Assembly (NCBI GenBank): GCA_001910725.1
Contig: MJGA01000013.1
Coordinates: forward strand, 310,001 to 374,000
DNA from: Phanerodontia chrysosporium
Lineage: Eukaryota; Basidiomycota; Agaricomycetes; Polyporales; Phanerochaetaceae
Length of the DNA stretch: 64,000 bases
Direction: 5' to 3'
The notes beneath the pieces were generated by a model that worked only from the letters and a program-made list of their open reading frames with translations, made no database searches and was not told the origin of the DNA. A program made the position numbers and the translations under genes. Shown here in pieces: positions 48,952 to 61,706 of the stretch. Positions within the stretch are counted from its first letter, which is position 1. Every line of letters starts with the position of its first letter.

Positions 48952-51900
48952 TCAGTACCTCCCGTTCTGCGTCCCGCCCGGCGGGATCCAGCCGCGCGCC
49001 CTCCAGTAGCGCACCCATGCGTGTGCATGCGCGTCGGACAGCGGCGGCAGCTTGCGCATCGTCGGGCTCGCGCGCTGCAGCTGGTCTGTGGCATATGTGA
49101 GTCCGGCACCGTCCTCGAGATCGGCAGCGCGCGGGCGCGGTCTAGGCGCGACGCTGCAATGCTGCGGAAGAAGCGCAGGAGCTTCAGCGCGGGCTGCAAA
49201 GGCTCGTCAGTGGTCCTTTTGGTGAGAGCGAAGGCGCATATAGCCACTCACCACACGGGACAGGTCTTCTGCCGTAGCTGTGCGAGACAGCTCCTCAAGC
49301 TTTGTGACCCACTGGTCTAGTGCAATGACTGGGATACTGCTGTCGACCTCTTTCCTGATACCTCGAAGGATGGCGTCCCATGTTGTCGGTCGTGGATGGA
49401 CGACATTCACAAGCGGCGGTAGGTCCTCCCGCGTGTTGACCCAGTCGATGTACATCTCGCCGATGGCATCCAACGGGACCCAGCTCACGGGCTATAGGCA
49501 CAGTCGTCAGCTACTGAACTGCCCTGGAAGGAACGCTCGCTTACCCCTGTCATTTCGGGGAAATACCCAAGCGCGACGCTCGACCGCACCATGATGGGCA
49601 CCCACTCGGTCGTGCCCCACGCACCAGTAACCTTTGGTCCGCACGCCTGTCCCATGCGTACCGCAGTGGTCTTGAAGCCTTTTCTCGACGCTCTATCCAG
49701 GATCTGCGAGTGCCATAGTAAGTACTAGCACGCATCGTCGGGGCTAAGAGACGCACCTGCTCAACAACGTACTTCGATGCACTGTACCCGTTGTTCGTTG
49801 CGATCTCGGGGTTCGGCAGCACTTTCTCGGGTACAGGTCCATCGTTCGGGTCCCACTGGCTTGTAAGACCGACTGACGACGTGACCAGCAGCCGAATAGG
49901 GTGCCCTGCTTCTGCACAGATGTCGACCAGTCGCGGACGCCTGCGATCTGGTCCTCATACGAGTGCAACGAAAGATTGAAGTTGACCGTCCAGGCGTTGT
50001 GAATGATGTGTGTGACGGAGAAATGACCTGCGTATGCATGAGTTCACGCGGGTAGGTAGGCGGTAGAGACAGCGCACCTCTTCGTATTGTCCATCAGACA
50101 GTCCGAAATTACTGAGCGTGACATCTCCCGATAGCGACACAAGCTTAGGCTTGTCTAGAAGCCCCTTGGCCAGAGATCTCTCTACGAAAGCCGCCCTGAG
50201 CCGCTCATCTGGGTCGGGCGATGGCCGATTCAGTGCAAACACCTTCTGGACGTTCTTCTCCGACAGCAGATAGGCCAGAATATGAGAGCCGATGTTCCCC
50301 GTCGAACCTGTGAGAAGCACCACAGGACGCTTCATCACGGTGGTACCCGCTGTGCTCTTCAGCGTCGGCATGTCCGCCGTGTATTTCGATACGAGCGCGG
50401 CGATGTCGTCGGCCCTGACGGCGGGCTGGGCGAGGCGCGAGCTGGAGCTCGATGACGGATCGACTAAGGCGCTGAGCACAGAAGCTAGGTCCTGAATGGT
50501 AGGATGCTCGAAGATGAAGTTCGGCGATATCTGCACCCCAACGCCAGCCAGGTGTGGGTCGCCCGCACCACGCAAGGCTGCGATGATACGGTTGCGGAAG
50601 AAGGTCGCACTCAAGCTGTGCACAGTGAGCGACGGAGTAATCATTATCGCTGAGTTAAGCGTACCTATCGAAGCCTTGGTCAAAGAGGTTCGCAGTTGGC
50701 GCCGGGGTGTCCCGTTGTTCACGGCCTTCGCATGCTCGGTCAGCCACTCAGCAAGGTCGAGCTTCGTCCATGACCTTGGCAGAGCGATCCCGCGCGCATG
50801 ACCGCTATTCGCGACTGTCTCGTACCTGCGCCTTGGTCAGTAGTCAGCGGGAGAAGACTCATGTATCCTCACAGTTTGTCAATTTCCTCCGCGTATACTG
50901 ATATTGCGGCCTTGCGTTGGACAGTGCCTTTCGCAGCGCGGGGAAGGGGCCGGGACGGGTGAGTGACGATGATCATTTCCTTGAAGATTTTGGCGAACGC
51001 AGGAGCTGATGCATTTGCCTCTTCGACCACGGGCCTTTAGAATGTGAGCCTAGAGTCACGGATAGGTGGCTTAGTGCATACCATAGCCTATTCCTGAACT
51101 TCGCAAGCGCGGTTTCGTCGGCGGGGTCAAAAGCGTGTTCTGGCGTAGGCTCGACCAGGAGACCCGCCTGCTCCTTTCCCCGTCCAAACATCAGGCAGTC
51201 TTTGACCAGAGGACTGCCGTTGATGTGACCTTCCTGCTGTAAAGGCACAATTTTCTCGCCTGGAAGAGCGTCACATGTTGTCCTTCCCGTGTAAAGACGC
51301 GCGGCGTACCGTTGCTCAAAATAATCACATCGTCTCGTCGCCCGACGCTAGAACGCAACTCAGCATAAGCATGTGACAACGGGCCAGTCAGGCCACACGC
51401 ACATTTTCCACAGTCCCTCCTTTGTTGGGTGCGGCTCAAACAGGTCTGAGGTAGCCCATGCCTTCTCCCCCGGGACGTTGTACACCGCAAGCAGATACCG
51501 CTCATTTTCCTCCACAGCGCATCAGCACAATCTGGTCATCCACACCCAAGCGATCACTCACGTAGATGACACACTCGAATGTTCCATCTCCCTGCGGCAC
51601 CATCTTCACAGTCGCACGATTGGACCAGCGGAACCACTGCCAATCTTCATCAGGCACAAAGGGCGCCAGCGACCCGGGCTCCTCGTCGAAGACCTTGATC
51701 GGAGAGCTAAACTCTGTTCCGCCATAGACAGATGTGATAGGTACACCTGCGGCAACAAGTTTGTCGCCCACTGCTTGCGGCAAGGGACCGCCGCCGAACG
51801 ACTGCGAATGTTCACTGAGCAACCTAGGCGCGCGGGCGGTATGAAGAAGCCTTACCACGATCTTCACAGTCTTGAGATAGTCCATTATCTCGTCGGAGCG

Positions 51901-53056
51901 TGCCCACGCCTGTACACACAGGGTCAGGGCTCCTCGCATACCAAAGTGATTCCCTTGACAAACCTCCAGCATAGACGGAACTACGAATATCCCGTCGCAC
52001 CCGCTCATCTTCGCGAGTTCGTAGATGTTCTGGGCGTGCGGCACGACGGGCGGCTCGGGGTACCGGACGGTGAAACTCACAATGGCGCGTCCGCTCATTA
52101 GCGGATACAGCAGGTGATACACGAGACCCATTGTGTGGAACGGCGGGAGGCCCATCGCGGCGTAGCGGATCTTGCGCGCGCGTGCGCCGAGCATCGCATC
52201 TGACGACTGTTTCAAAGGTCTCGCTCTGGTGCGCCGACGAGACACGGCACTCACTGCGCATTGCACGGTTGAACAGGCGCTCGTGTGTCTGCATGATCGA
52301 CTTCGGGAACCCCGTCGACCCTGAGGAGTGCAGGTAGAGCGCGGGCTTCTGCAGGTCGCCTTGCTCGAGCGCGGCGAGGGTACGGCTTGACCTCCGATGT
52401 GAGAGACGTGTGCGGTGCCGTCAGGCTGAGGAAGGCAGGTTCCAAAGTCGCGAGGTCATCGACACGGATCTTGATGTCTTTGGCTGCCATGTCAGCGCGC
52501 ACTTTATCTATGAGTGGCGCCATAGACTCTTGAGAGATGATGCGGGTGCAGGATGTGGTCTGCAACATGTGGCATATGGCTTCGGGAGAGTTGCGTGGAG
52601 ACATAGGGTACGCCTGTGAGGCAAATAAGACCAGTTGTATAGCTGAGGACAATGTTGACTATGATTGACGTACCACTAGTCCTGCCCGAAAGAGGCCTAG
52701 CACAAGAGTAAGATAGATCACCAGGTCTGTGTTCAACAGAAGAACGACCACTTCATCTGGCCCTTGTGCATCCGGACGGAGCAGATGCGCAGCGCGGTGA
52801 CTCGCCTGCGCCATCTCCAGGAATGACACAGAAGAGAACTTCGTGGGTTCGTCACGCGCAGGGTACGTCAAGAACGGCAGGTCCGCATTATGCGAGGCAT
52901 TGAAGTCTAGAAGATCAACGATGAAGCGCAATGAGCCATCGGTGGGGGGCGATACCGGGTCTGTCATGCTGTCAAGCGTAGAGTTGGCGAGATGCGTGTA
53001 CGACGCAGCAAGCGGGAGGGCTGCGGTCCCGCAGGGTATTTCTGGACGAGCGCCAT
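48952..53056 (-). CDS. NRPS-like adenylate-forming reductase (A-T-R architecture)
   Basis: Order on the minus strand: N-terminus MALVQKYPAG then AALPLAASYTHLANSTLDS, joined only if one base is missing near 53,029 (an ATG at 52967 gives a shorter start). Adenylation domain: ALYLHSSGSTGFPKSIMQTH (P-loop), MGLPPFHTMGLVYHLLYPLM, ITSVYGGTEFSSPI, DRRDDVIILSNG-like. Thiolation domain: GFDSLSATFFRNRI with the phosphopantetheine serine. Reductase domain: VVLLTGSTGNIGSHILAYLL, THIIHNAWTVNFNLSLHSYE, NNGYSASKYVVEQ (YxxxK). Ends PPGGTQNGRY. Such enzymes activate a carboxylic acid, tether it and release an aldehyde or alcohol. The acid is unknown; the aminoadipate reductase of lysine synthesis shares the A-T-R order but has a different N-terminal part. 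Confidence 0.9.
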
Positions 53057-53925
53057 GCCGCCCGCCTGTCGCAGTCCATGCAGGTTTCACCCCGATGCGG
53101 AGTCGGGGATCATCCCAGGAGTGTGGTGCAGAGCCGGCGGAGGCATCTGACAGTCTCAAGCGGAAGCACGGTCGCATGAAACTCGTTCTAAGGTGTTGCG
53201 ATGGCCTCTGTGAGAAACATTTATATGCCGATTCGCTGTTTAGCTCATCGCGTTAAGCAGAATCGTGAGGTCAATCGAGGAGCCGGCAGCTTGTGCGACT
53301 CAGGATGTGACGAACGACGGCGACACAGTTGCTTTATGAAACTGGGGCGCTATCTATGCCAGAAGCTGAGATTGCAGTCGAAAACTCGAGGTGAAAGAAA
53401 GAATACGAGCCGCCAGCAGATATTTGCGGAATTCTCGCTCGTGCAAAGAGATGGTGAGTCCGCCTCGAGTTACTCAGTGTGAATGAATTAGGCGAAGTTG
53501 TCGGTCATGTTTCCTGACGAGCTCGGGACCGGGTACACCCGAGCGACCAGAATAGGAAAGGATTGTAATCCATGAAACGCTTGCGAATCCCGGGGGATCG
53601 GTCTTTGGCATATCCTGTTCAGCAAAGCAACGGCCATAGATTGGAAACGTTCTACTCAACGTAAACTAAGCTGTCTCAGTCAGTGGAACTTCAACGCGCA
53701 ACTAGAGGTTCGCCCTGCCAGCGTACAGCCCGTCACGCAACCTGTGCAACTGTATTCCCTGCATAGCGGTTTCTGAGACTTCCACCTTTCGGGGGTAATA
53801 TGTATATCCTGGTATGCTACTGTTCAGGTCAGACTAGCTGCGGAGATGCCTGATGCCAGGTATTCTTATGTCTTACTTGGTTTAAAACATAACCTATTGG
53901 AGACAACGTATGTACCCCATTTCAT
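53057..53925. other. Intergenic region
   Basis: About 870 bases between the NRPS-like start and the 3' end of copy E, AT-richer than surrounding genes; no gene seen. Confidence 0.5.
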
Positions 53926-56521
53926 CTACCTAGAACCAAACCGTAGTGGGGTAATCGCTTGAGTAACAATGGTCCCTGCCTTCTCAAAACGCTCACGCAG
54001 GTCGCCGTCCAGTATGGTGTTCAGCAAGCCCCGAGACCGCCACCGATCTGGATGAAACCTGCGGTGTGCCTTGTCTGCACCATCTCCTTGTACTCGGACG
54101 CTCCAAGTGTCCGACGCGCCGCTTTGAAGAATGCCTCGACGCTTTCCCACTCCACGCGCTCAAGGGTATGCTCGTTCGGCGGCGTCAGCAGCGGCCATGG
54201 CACGCTGCGCACCGTGAGCGGCTGCGCGGCTGAGAACGCCATCGCGTCGAACTCGGTGCTGGTCGCCTTGAACCAGCTGACATGGCGCGCAGCGTTCCAG
54301 GTCGCCCCGCGGGAGTGCCACCGCGAGTCGCGGCGCACGCAACGTTCGTGCTCCTTCGCCGTGGCTTCGTGGTAGTCCTGCAGACGGCGTGCCTCGTGCT
54401 CGCGCTGCTCCTGCTCTTCGCGAGCCTTCCGTTCCTGCTCCTCGCGAGCACGGCGCTCTGCTTCGACCCGCCTACGCTCGGCCTCTTCGCGCGCCAGCCG
54501 CTCCCTCTCCTCCTGTTCCCCCGCTCCTTCTCTTCGCCGCCTTCCTCTCCGCCTCAGCACGCTCCTGCTCCTCTCTCTGCCGGCCTTCTCCTCTCCTCCT
54601 CCTCGCGCAGCTCATTCATCCCCGTATCATCTCTCGCACTCTCCTTCTCTTCGCACGCCTTCCTCTCCGCCTCAGCACGCTCCTGCTCCTCTCTCTGCGA
54701 GCCTTCTCCTCTCCTCCTCCTCGCGCAGCTCATTCATCCCCGTATCATCTCTCGCACCTCCTTCTCTCGCACGCCCCTCCCCTCAGCACGCTCCTGCTCC
54801 TCTCTCCGCCTCCCCTCCCCTCGCGCAGCTCATTCATCCCCGTATCATCTCTCGCACCTCCTCCTCGCGGCGCGCCGCCGCATCCCGCGGAGCCTCCGCA
54901 CGCACCGCCTGCTCGCGCCGTTCCGCATCCTCTCGCTCCGCTCGCGCGGCCGCCTCTGCTCCCTCCGCCTCGCCCCGGCGTGCTTCGGCGGCTCGCAGCA
55001 CACGATCGGCGGCGACCAGGATTCCGCACGCGCTTCCGACGCGGATGGAAACGGCTTCTTGGCGTGCCTTTGCAGCCGCCAGGGCCTCTTCAGCTGCACG
55101 CACCGTCGCAGAGGCTTCCTGAAGAGCGTCGTCGCATCCCGCGCGCGCCGCTCCGCGTGCGCGGCCCGAGCGATATCTTCCTCGGTGCGGGCCTCGACCG
55201 TGCGCGTAGCTGCCGCAGACTCGGCCGCTCGTGCAAGCTCGAGTGCGTCTTCCGCGTCTCGTAACTTCTGTTCGTGTGCTCTGCACTCCTGCTCGGCAGC
55301 TTTGGCGCGACGAGCCGCGTCCTCGCCGCTCTCCTGTGGCTCGACATGCGGCGCCGAGTCCTATGCTGGATAAGCACATAAATGGGCGCAAGCTGATGTA
55401 TCTTACCGAAGGAGAATGCGAACCGCTCAAAACCGGTGGTTTCCGGACATCTGATGTTTGCTCTAGAGCGAAGTCGGACTGTTTGCGCGGCTCGACATAA
55501 CGGACGTGAATCGAGACACCGTTTATGATGGAATAGTTGAGCTCTACTATCGCCGCGGCAGCAGCGTCTCGAGTGTCGAACGATATGTAGCAATGGCAGT
55601 CAGTACTTCCTTGCCTGACCATGCGGGAACTTTTTCATTATTTAGAGGGTATATGCGCCTCAGCACCACGAACGACACTGACTGAATGATGGTTCCAAAC
55701 TGCGATGGACATGTCAGCAAGACAGATTATCGGAAATATTCGAAGAGGCTCACCCTCCCGAACATTGTTTGAACATCGGACACCTTGAAGGTGGGGCCCA
55801 TATTCTTCGAACGGGTCAGCCAAAAGCTCATCGTAATGCATAGACATACATACGCTAGCTAAAACGCTGTGCAGCGCGATTGTACGCAGAGTGAAAGGTT
55901 CCATCTTGCGCAGGGTGGCGTGGAATCCGTGACACCGCCGGCGCGCAAAGTCGGCGTCCTCGGCGTGCCAATACTCGAGTACACACGTCCGGTGACTGTA
56001 ACCGACGTCGAGATTCGTCCGCACGGACACAAGCGGACCTGCCGCTCTGAACCATCGGAATATCTGCTGCGTTGTGGCGAGGTGCAAGCCGTGTATACCG
56101 CCACTGGCGCCCGCCTTCACGAACTGCGCGCAAAGGGGTTCTGTCGGGAGCGCGCTGTCGAGGGACGCCGAGTGTGACAGCATCAAGACCCATGGAGGCC
56201 GCACGTTCGGTACCGGTACGCCCTGTAGCGTCGCCAGTGCCATTTCCGCTGCAGTATCGTCGCCACAAAGTGAGTATATGCGGAGTATTCGGGGTATATA
56301 CGCTGTGACATACCTTCAAACAAACTTGCGAAATGAATTGTCCACCGCTTGCGGCCGGTCTCGGTGGTGCTGCGCCTCCCCGAGCGCACTTCTCCGCAGA
56401 CGTTGAGGCATTTCTGCAGGTGGTTCCACTTGACTTTGTCTGGGACGTCGACCGCATATAACGTCGGCTCTGTGAGCAAAGGATGAGGCCCTCGCCGCTG
56501 TTCTTTATCAGCACCCGTCAT
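53926..56521 (-). CDS. RRM/coiled-coil/J-like family protein, copy E (degenerate, frame breaks)
   Basis: Inverted relative of the 5' array, read right to left: MTGADKEQRRGPHPLLTEPT with RRM-like 1, then AEMALATLQGV-type RRM 1 end, RRM-like 2 (FRWFRAAGPLVSV, RTCVLEYWHAED), RRM 3 (STDCHCYISFDTRDAAAAA, VSIHVRYVEPRK), a coiled coil with tandem DNA repeats, PLTVRSVPWPLL and KAHRRFHPDRW. The frame steps near 54,065 (one base missing, just before KAHRR) and at several points in the repeated coil. The end differs from its sisters: ITPLRFGSR in place of ITPLWxASK. It may be a pseudogene or a gene hit by both sequence error and divergence. Confidence 0.62.
54604..54860 (-). repeat. Tandem repeat inside the coiled coil of copy E
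   Basis: The word CGCGCAGCTCATTCATCCCC recurs at 54604, 54722 and 54822 (spacings 118 and 100), each followed by GTATCATCTCTCGCAC and flanked by near-identical CT-rich sequence. On the coding strand the unit specifies RDDTGMNELRE plus E/R-rich coil. Neither spacing is divisible by three, so the three units fall in different frames. Confidence 0.75.
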
Positions 56522-57328
56522 GTGACTTTGCTTGAGAGACGTGGTAGAGAAGTAAGAGAGAGGAAGAGAGAGAATGTTGGAAAGCCAAGTGCCAGGAATA
56601 GAGATTCGAATGCCTGCACAGCCTGCATACTGGTACGGGGTAGCGCCGGCATGGTGATTGCGGAGATCGCCTTCAAGGTTCGCCTCTTTGGTACGTAGAT
56701 ACGAGATATGGCAACGGAATAGTTGGCCAAACCACGATACGACAGGTATAAGAACATACCAGCCATATTTGAACACGACAACTGCGTTGTTGCAGCGCCA
56801 GAGGAACTGTTCGACGTGAGACCTGGGAGGTAAGTAGCAGGCGAAGTCGCAACGAAACGCATTGACGAACGGCACAATTCGAGGGAGTACTAGGCCGGGT
56901 TCACCAAAGCCTGCTACCGTGGATCGAGACATCTGCAGAGTCCGCTCGGTTAAAGATGATCTGATTAATAGCGGCGGCGCTGATAGATATATTATGACAG
57001 CAGCAGTCTCCGCATCGCCCATATGCTTGGAAATGGGTTGCATATCAATCGAACAAGACAAAAAAGGCTCGAGCACTCATCGTGAATATCAGCTCCCTCT
57101 GACATCCCGCCGCACGGGGCCCCACGTACGGCAGCGCCGATCGAGACAACCTGCTCAGTGAGACGACGACGAATGACACACTCACGACATGCAGCCCACA
57201 CCGTCCGCCCAGCCACAGCGGTCCTCTCGTTCCAGTGCCAGCAGTGAGTGCATATGAATGACTTGTACATCTTAGTACGCGTAAACGTCGACGCTACGCA
57301 AACGTACCGAACTAGCAAGATAATCCCC
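56522..57328. other. Intergenic region
   Basis: About 800 bases between copy E and RBM25 (both minus). Frames present lack domains and codon bias typical of the neighbours. Confidence 0.5.
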
Positions 57329-59549
57329 TCAATCGACCATCATCCTCTCCGTGTGCAGGCCTTCGCCGTACGCCATACTCTCGAAAATTATCTGCCGCCA
57401 TACACTGATGACGAGCTCGGCAGCCTCCTCCTCGAGAACCTATCACTCTTGAGTTAGCCTATGATAGCGGATGACGGTAATGCAACGTACCGGCTCGAGA
57501 CCTTCGATGAGCTTTTGCGGACTCTTGTGGTCCTTCAAATGTTCCAAAACGAACATGACGAGATCGTCGTCCTCGAGCTCGCCGAGGTACTTCACCATCA
57601 ACCGCTTGACCAACGGCTCAAACTTGCGGTCGATCATGGTCTGCAAGCAAGTCAGCGAAGAAACAGAAAGAGGCGAGCAAAGATACTTACATCAGTGACA
57701 CCGTCCCACCGCACCTTAGACTTGAAGAGAGTCTCCTTGTCAGTAGGCACAGTTGTCTTGATCTTCTCGAGCCGCTCCTTCGCCTTCTCGCCTGTCTCGG
57801 CGAGGTCAAGCTGGGGCAGGGGCACCTTCCTCTTGCGGATACCCTCATCTTCGTCGTCGTCCTGTCCGAACACGACGGCAGGTTTCTTTTCGGCCGGCGC
57901 GGCGTCGGTCTTGGGCGCAATGGGCAACGATACGTTGAGCTTGACGGGCGCGCCGTCCTCGAGCAGCATGCCCGCCTTGCGCTGCTCCTCCTGAAGCGCC
58001 TGCATCTCGTCCATTTGCCGCGCGAGGAACGCCTCGGACTCGCGGCGCAGGTTCTCGGCTTCGCGCTCTTCGTATATCCTCGACTCGGCGTCGGCAGCTT
58101 CCTCCGTCGCCAAGCGCCTCGCACGCTGTGCGCGCCATCTTGCCCTGGTTTTGACGTCAGTATGTCTTCATGAGCGCGCTAGATCAGGACTCACCGGTCG
58201 GTGTAGAAGAGTTCGTCGCTTTGATCATCGTCCCACACATCAAGACGCGCCTTCATCTCCACACGATCCCGCTCCTCTGCTTCCTTCAACGCCCGCTCAC
58301 GCGCTATTGACCTCTCCAGTGCCTGGATACGAGCTCTCTCCCTGGGCTCATAACGACGTTCGCGCTATCGAGAAGACGGCGTCAACGTCGACAGATGACA
58401 TATACATGCAGCGAAGGGAGACTCACGTCTTTGAAAGAGTTTTCCTCGTCCCGCCTCCGCGCCTCCTTCCGCTCTGCCTCCAGCTCCTCGTCTGTCTTTG
58501 CACTGCGCGACACGGAGCCCTCCCTCTCGGCGCCCGGGTCGACCCTCGATCCTCTCCCGCCTTCACGAAGCCCGGAGACTTGCCATAGGGCGCGCCGCGG
58601 CCTGCTTGTGGCGACTGGGCAGGCGCCGGCTTGCCCCACTCTCTCTGCTTCGGGCCGCTGGGCATGTTGAGAATGGTGGGTACCGCGGCTTGGACATCGC
58701 GAAGCTTCTCCCGCTCGCGCTTCGCTGCGCGCTCGCGGAACTGTGCGATCTCAGTCATGACGAGCCCGCGTTGCGTTTCGGGGAGGTCGGCCTCCTGCAG
58801 GTCGTGGAGGTGCGGCGGGATGACATATTTCTCCTTGTCTATCAGACCCTGGTCGGCCGCTTCTTGAGAGAGCTTGTGGATGTCCGCGACGAGCTGGTCG
58901 ACCTTCGCTTTCGCTTGCCGCATGATCTCTTCGTCGGCCTATATGACAGGGAAGAAGGGTAAGTTGAATGGCTGAAAGAAGTGAGGACGCACGTCAGTCT
59001 TCATCTTCTGTCCTGAGTACGCATCCAAGAACACCTTCGTCTTTTCATCCGCCTTGACCTAGAGCGATACGTGAGCCACGGCGAGTGAGAGACATAACAG
59101 GTCACGTACCAGAAGTTTCTTGTTAACACATCCATCCTCAAGCGCAGGCAACTCTACACCGTTGAGCAACGCCATAGCTCGCAACGCACCGTCTGGGTCC
59201 TGGAACTCCGCGAAGCCGAAGCCCTGGGGTTTATTCGCCGGCGTAATCAGCCGCTTGAAGGAAGAGATTGGTCCACATGCCTGAGCGTAGTCGACGAAGT
59301 CAATGTTGAGAGCAAGACACTGCATACATGGGGACATACACTGAGCAATGAGTTCAAGAAAGTGTCCGTGATACCGCCGGAGATAGACCCGATGAAAAGG
59401 GACACAGGCTTCGTTTGGGATGGTGGTACAAATTGGTTATGGTGGTTCATTTGCTGTTGCGCTGCGAGAGCCGACATTGAGGGACCCTGGCCGTATGAAG
59501 GCAGAGCAGGACGTAGACCAAGTCCTAACCGATTGGGCATTCCCTGCAT
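57329..59549 (-). CDS. RBM25: RBM25-like splicing factor (RRM plus PWI domain)
   Basis: Read right to left from MQGMPNRLGLGLRPALPSYG (start uncertain: the frame is open further upstream). RRM: KPVSLFIGSISGGITDTFLN, then ACGPISSFKRLITPANKPQG, FGFAEFQDPDGALRAMALLN. Middle: VFLDAYSGQKMKTD, EEIMRQAKAKVDQLVADIHK, PPHLHDLQEADLPETQRGLV and long E/R stretches. PWI domain: LVKRLMVKYLGELEDDDLVM, FVLEHLKDHKSPQKLIEGLE, and the final exon WRQIIFESMAYGEGLHTERM to MVD. RBM25 (yeast Snu71) joins U1 snRNP and the exon-junction machinery in 5' splice-site choice. The frame breaks by one missing base near 58,560 between GFVK and SRVDPGAERE. Confidence 0.93.
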
Positions 59550-60448
59550 CTTGTCCAGATGTTTCCGGTTGAAATTCCACCAAGTGGCTGAGTTGTACTG
59601 TCCAAGTGTGAGCTGAACCGCAGCCGCGTCTCTTGAGTATATTGGACCGGTTCAGGGATGAGGGGAGGATGAGAGTGAATGGATGGGTGCCATCATGTCA
59701 CGTAAGTCCCAAAGCGGGATAGCGATTATGTAATACTCAGGGCGTTACAGCACTGAAAAACGAATACTAGATGTAATTTTCTGATGTCGCCTGGCCTCTT
59801 GGATATTATACAGCACCTGTGCGACGATGCAAAGCTTGGCACTGCAGACATTCATGGGAGGGCTGCAGCAGACGGCGAGCAGCCTTGCTAGACATTGTTT
59901 GTGTTTGTTTGATCTCAAAGGTCTTAGTTGCCGAATCGGGAACGTCATAAGTTCAACTCAGCGTGTCGGCGAACGGCGTATGTGCTGACTCGCTCTGAAA
60001 GCATAGATGAATTTGGAGGGCATTTTGCGCATAAATAATAATACGACGCTACTTGAAGACAATCAGGACGCCAACACGGTGTTACACCGCCAGAGAGCAT
60101 CGCCAATCGGGTCCCCGTCTTCCGAAGTGCCTACATTGCGATGCAACCCGTTATTGAATCACTGCCTAGTAGTTTATACAAGATTTTACATACAGTACAT
60201 GACGGAATCCTGCATATATCCTGTGCGCAGCGGTGGTCCAGATACATAATGTTCCATGATTGTAAAGTCCGTTGCAAACGAACCCCCTCCCCCTTCCATC
60301 TCTCCTTCACACGTCCAGCTCGCTCATGTGAGCACACTCCTCCCTCTAGTATCCCCAGCTCCTAGCTCCTACCTCCATGCCGCCCTGTCATCTGCACCTT
60401 CCTCAGTCATCATAGTGTCACGGATGGCACGCAACATGCATAAACGTT
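59550..60448. other. Intergenic region upstream of RBM25
   Basis: About 900 bases, fairly AT-rich, no gene recognised. Confidence 0.5.
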
Positions 60449-60969
60449 TCACTGTAGCGAGGGTCCCAACGGAGGTTCGCCAGGATGGTACGCAGGAGGA
60501 ACCGGTGCCAGTTCAATGACCGAGACATAAGGTGGCGGGTGCGCGTTCATCGTCGGTGGGCCGCGCGACGGGCCGGCTTGTGCGCATGGGGCACACTCCT
60601 GGCGAGGGGAGTATGGCGGGAGGGGTTCGCTGTCTCTACGCGCACGCAGCGGCCACGAAGACGTGCGTTGAAGATTACCTGCCCTCGCCGACCTCGCGCC
60701 AGGTCGCGTAGAGTCGGACTGCGAGCGCCCCAGACCTCGCGCTGAGAAGGTCTGTTGAGCTCCCTGCCTGGCGTATAGCTGGAAAATCGGCCTACCTTCG
60801 TTGAATGAGCGCATTCCAGCAACTTGACCTGTTACTCTGCGGATTCTGTGCCGCCGAACGGAGCAGAGCACACTAACAATTAGTATACTGAGTGCTGAGG
60901 TCTAGTGAGCATAGCCTGTCAGCCGTGAACGGTGGGACGTGACATACCAAATCCAAGTAGCAGGCCCAT
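60449..60969 (-). CDS. Small single-pass membrane protein with PPxY motifs (1)
   Basis: Exon 1 is only 22 nt (60969-60948, MGLLLGF), exon 2 runs 60894-60449; together 155 residues in phase. A membrane helix spans the splice (GLLLGFALSILIVSVLCSV), followed at once by a basic stop-transfer stretch RRHRIRRV. The tail is Ser/Arg-rich and ends proline-rich, with LPPYSP, HPPPYVS and PPAYHPG. PPxY motifs bind WW domains of Nedd4/Rsp5-type ubiquitin ligases, so a role as membrane adaptor for ubiquitination is possible but only inferred. No family recognised. Confidence 0.55.
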
Positions 60970-61706
60970 GATAGCTTGTACCAGATGCCGGCTCAGTGAA
61001 GGCTGCGGAGCCGCAAACAGCTGTTTTACAACGGGACATCGCTTTGAACCGCACGAAGACAGAGCATTGTCACGAAGGGAGTATATCGGCCCTAGTCAGC
61101 CTATACCGGTGCTCTTGGGGGGAGGGGATGGGGAGGGAGACGACAAGCAAACGCGAGAGTGCGCTGCACCGCTGCAGCCACTGCAGTACTAGTGGTGTTA
61201 GCAAGCAGTGTCGACAGCAAGTGCGTTCTGGAAAAGCACTGACCGCTGCGCGTCCTTACGTACTACAAGGATCTGCTTCTGGTATAGAATGTGGATTTGC
61301 ACCACTTCATGCACCGCGCATCGTATAGCCATCTACCAGAAGTACATATTCGGTGCCGGGCCAGTGCGCTTGAAAGAATGGGATGCACCGCTTTTCGACC
61401 ATCGTAGACGTGCTCTGCACACAGCATGATCGTAGCGCCCGGTATCGCACAGCCATAGTATACCACCTGGTTCGGGCCCCGTTGGCGTCGGTTTATTCTC
61501 TCTCGTTTTTCACCAATTCATCCGTAGCGACTTGAACAATGCTGAAAGGAGAATCTTGCGTTTGACAACCGCAGCACTCCGCTACCTCCGGAAAAACCGT
61601 GGAAAACAACCTGTTCACTATGCTCAACAGTTGTCGTACATGCTACATTCACACTGAATCAACTACATAATGAATATACTGTACACACATCGCATAAATA
61701 TCAGTG
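60970..61706. other. Intergenic region between the two PPxY protein genes
   Basis: About 740 bases; no gene seen. Both flanking genes are on the minus strand. Confidence 0.5.

Noticed and set aside
54282..55373. 363-residue plus-strand frame rich in serine and leucine
   Set aside because: It is the antisense shadow of the copy E coiled coil; its repeats mirror the coding-strand repeats.
60752..60795. 44-nt intron (GTAGG to ACAG) in the first PPxY gene
   Set aside because: Too short, and splicing would break the frame that stays open without it.
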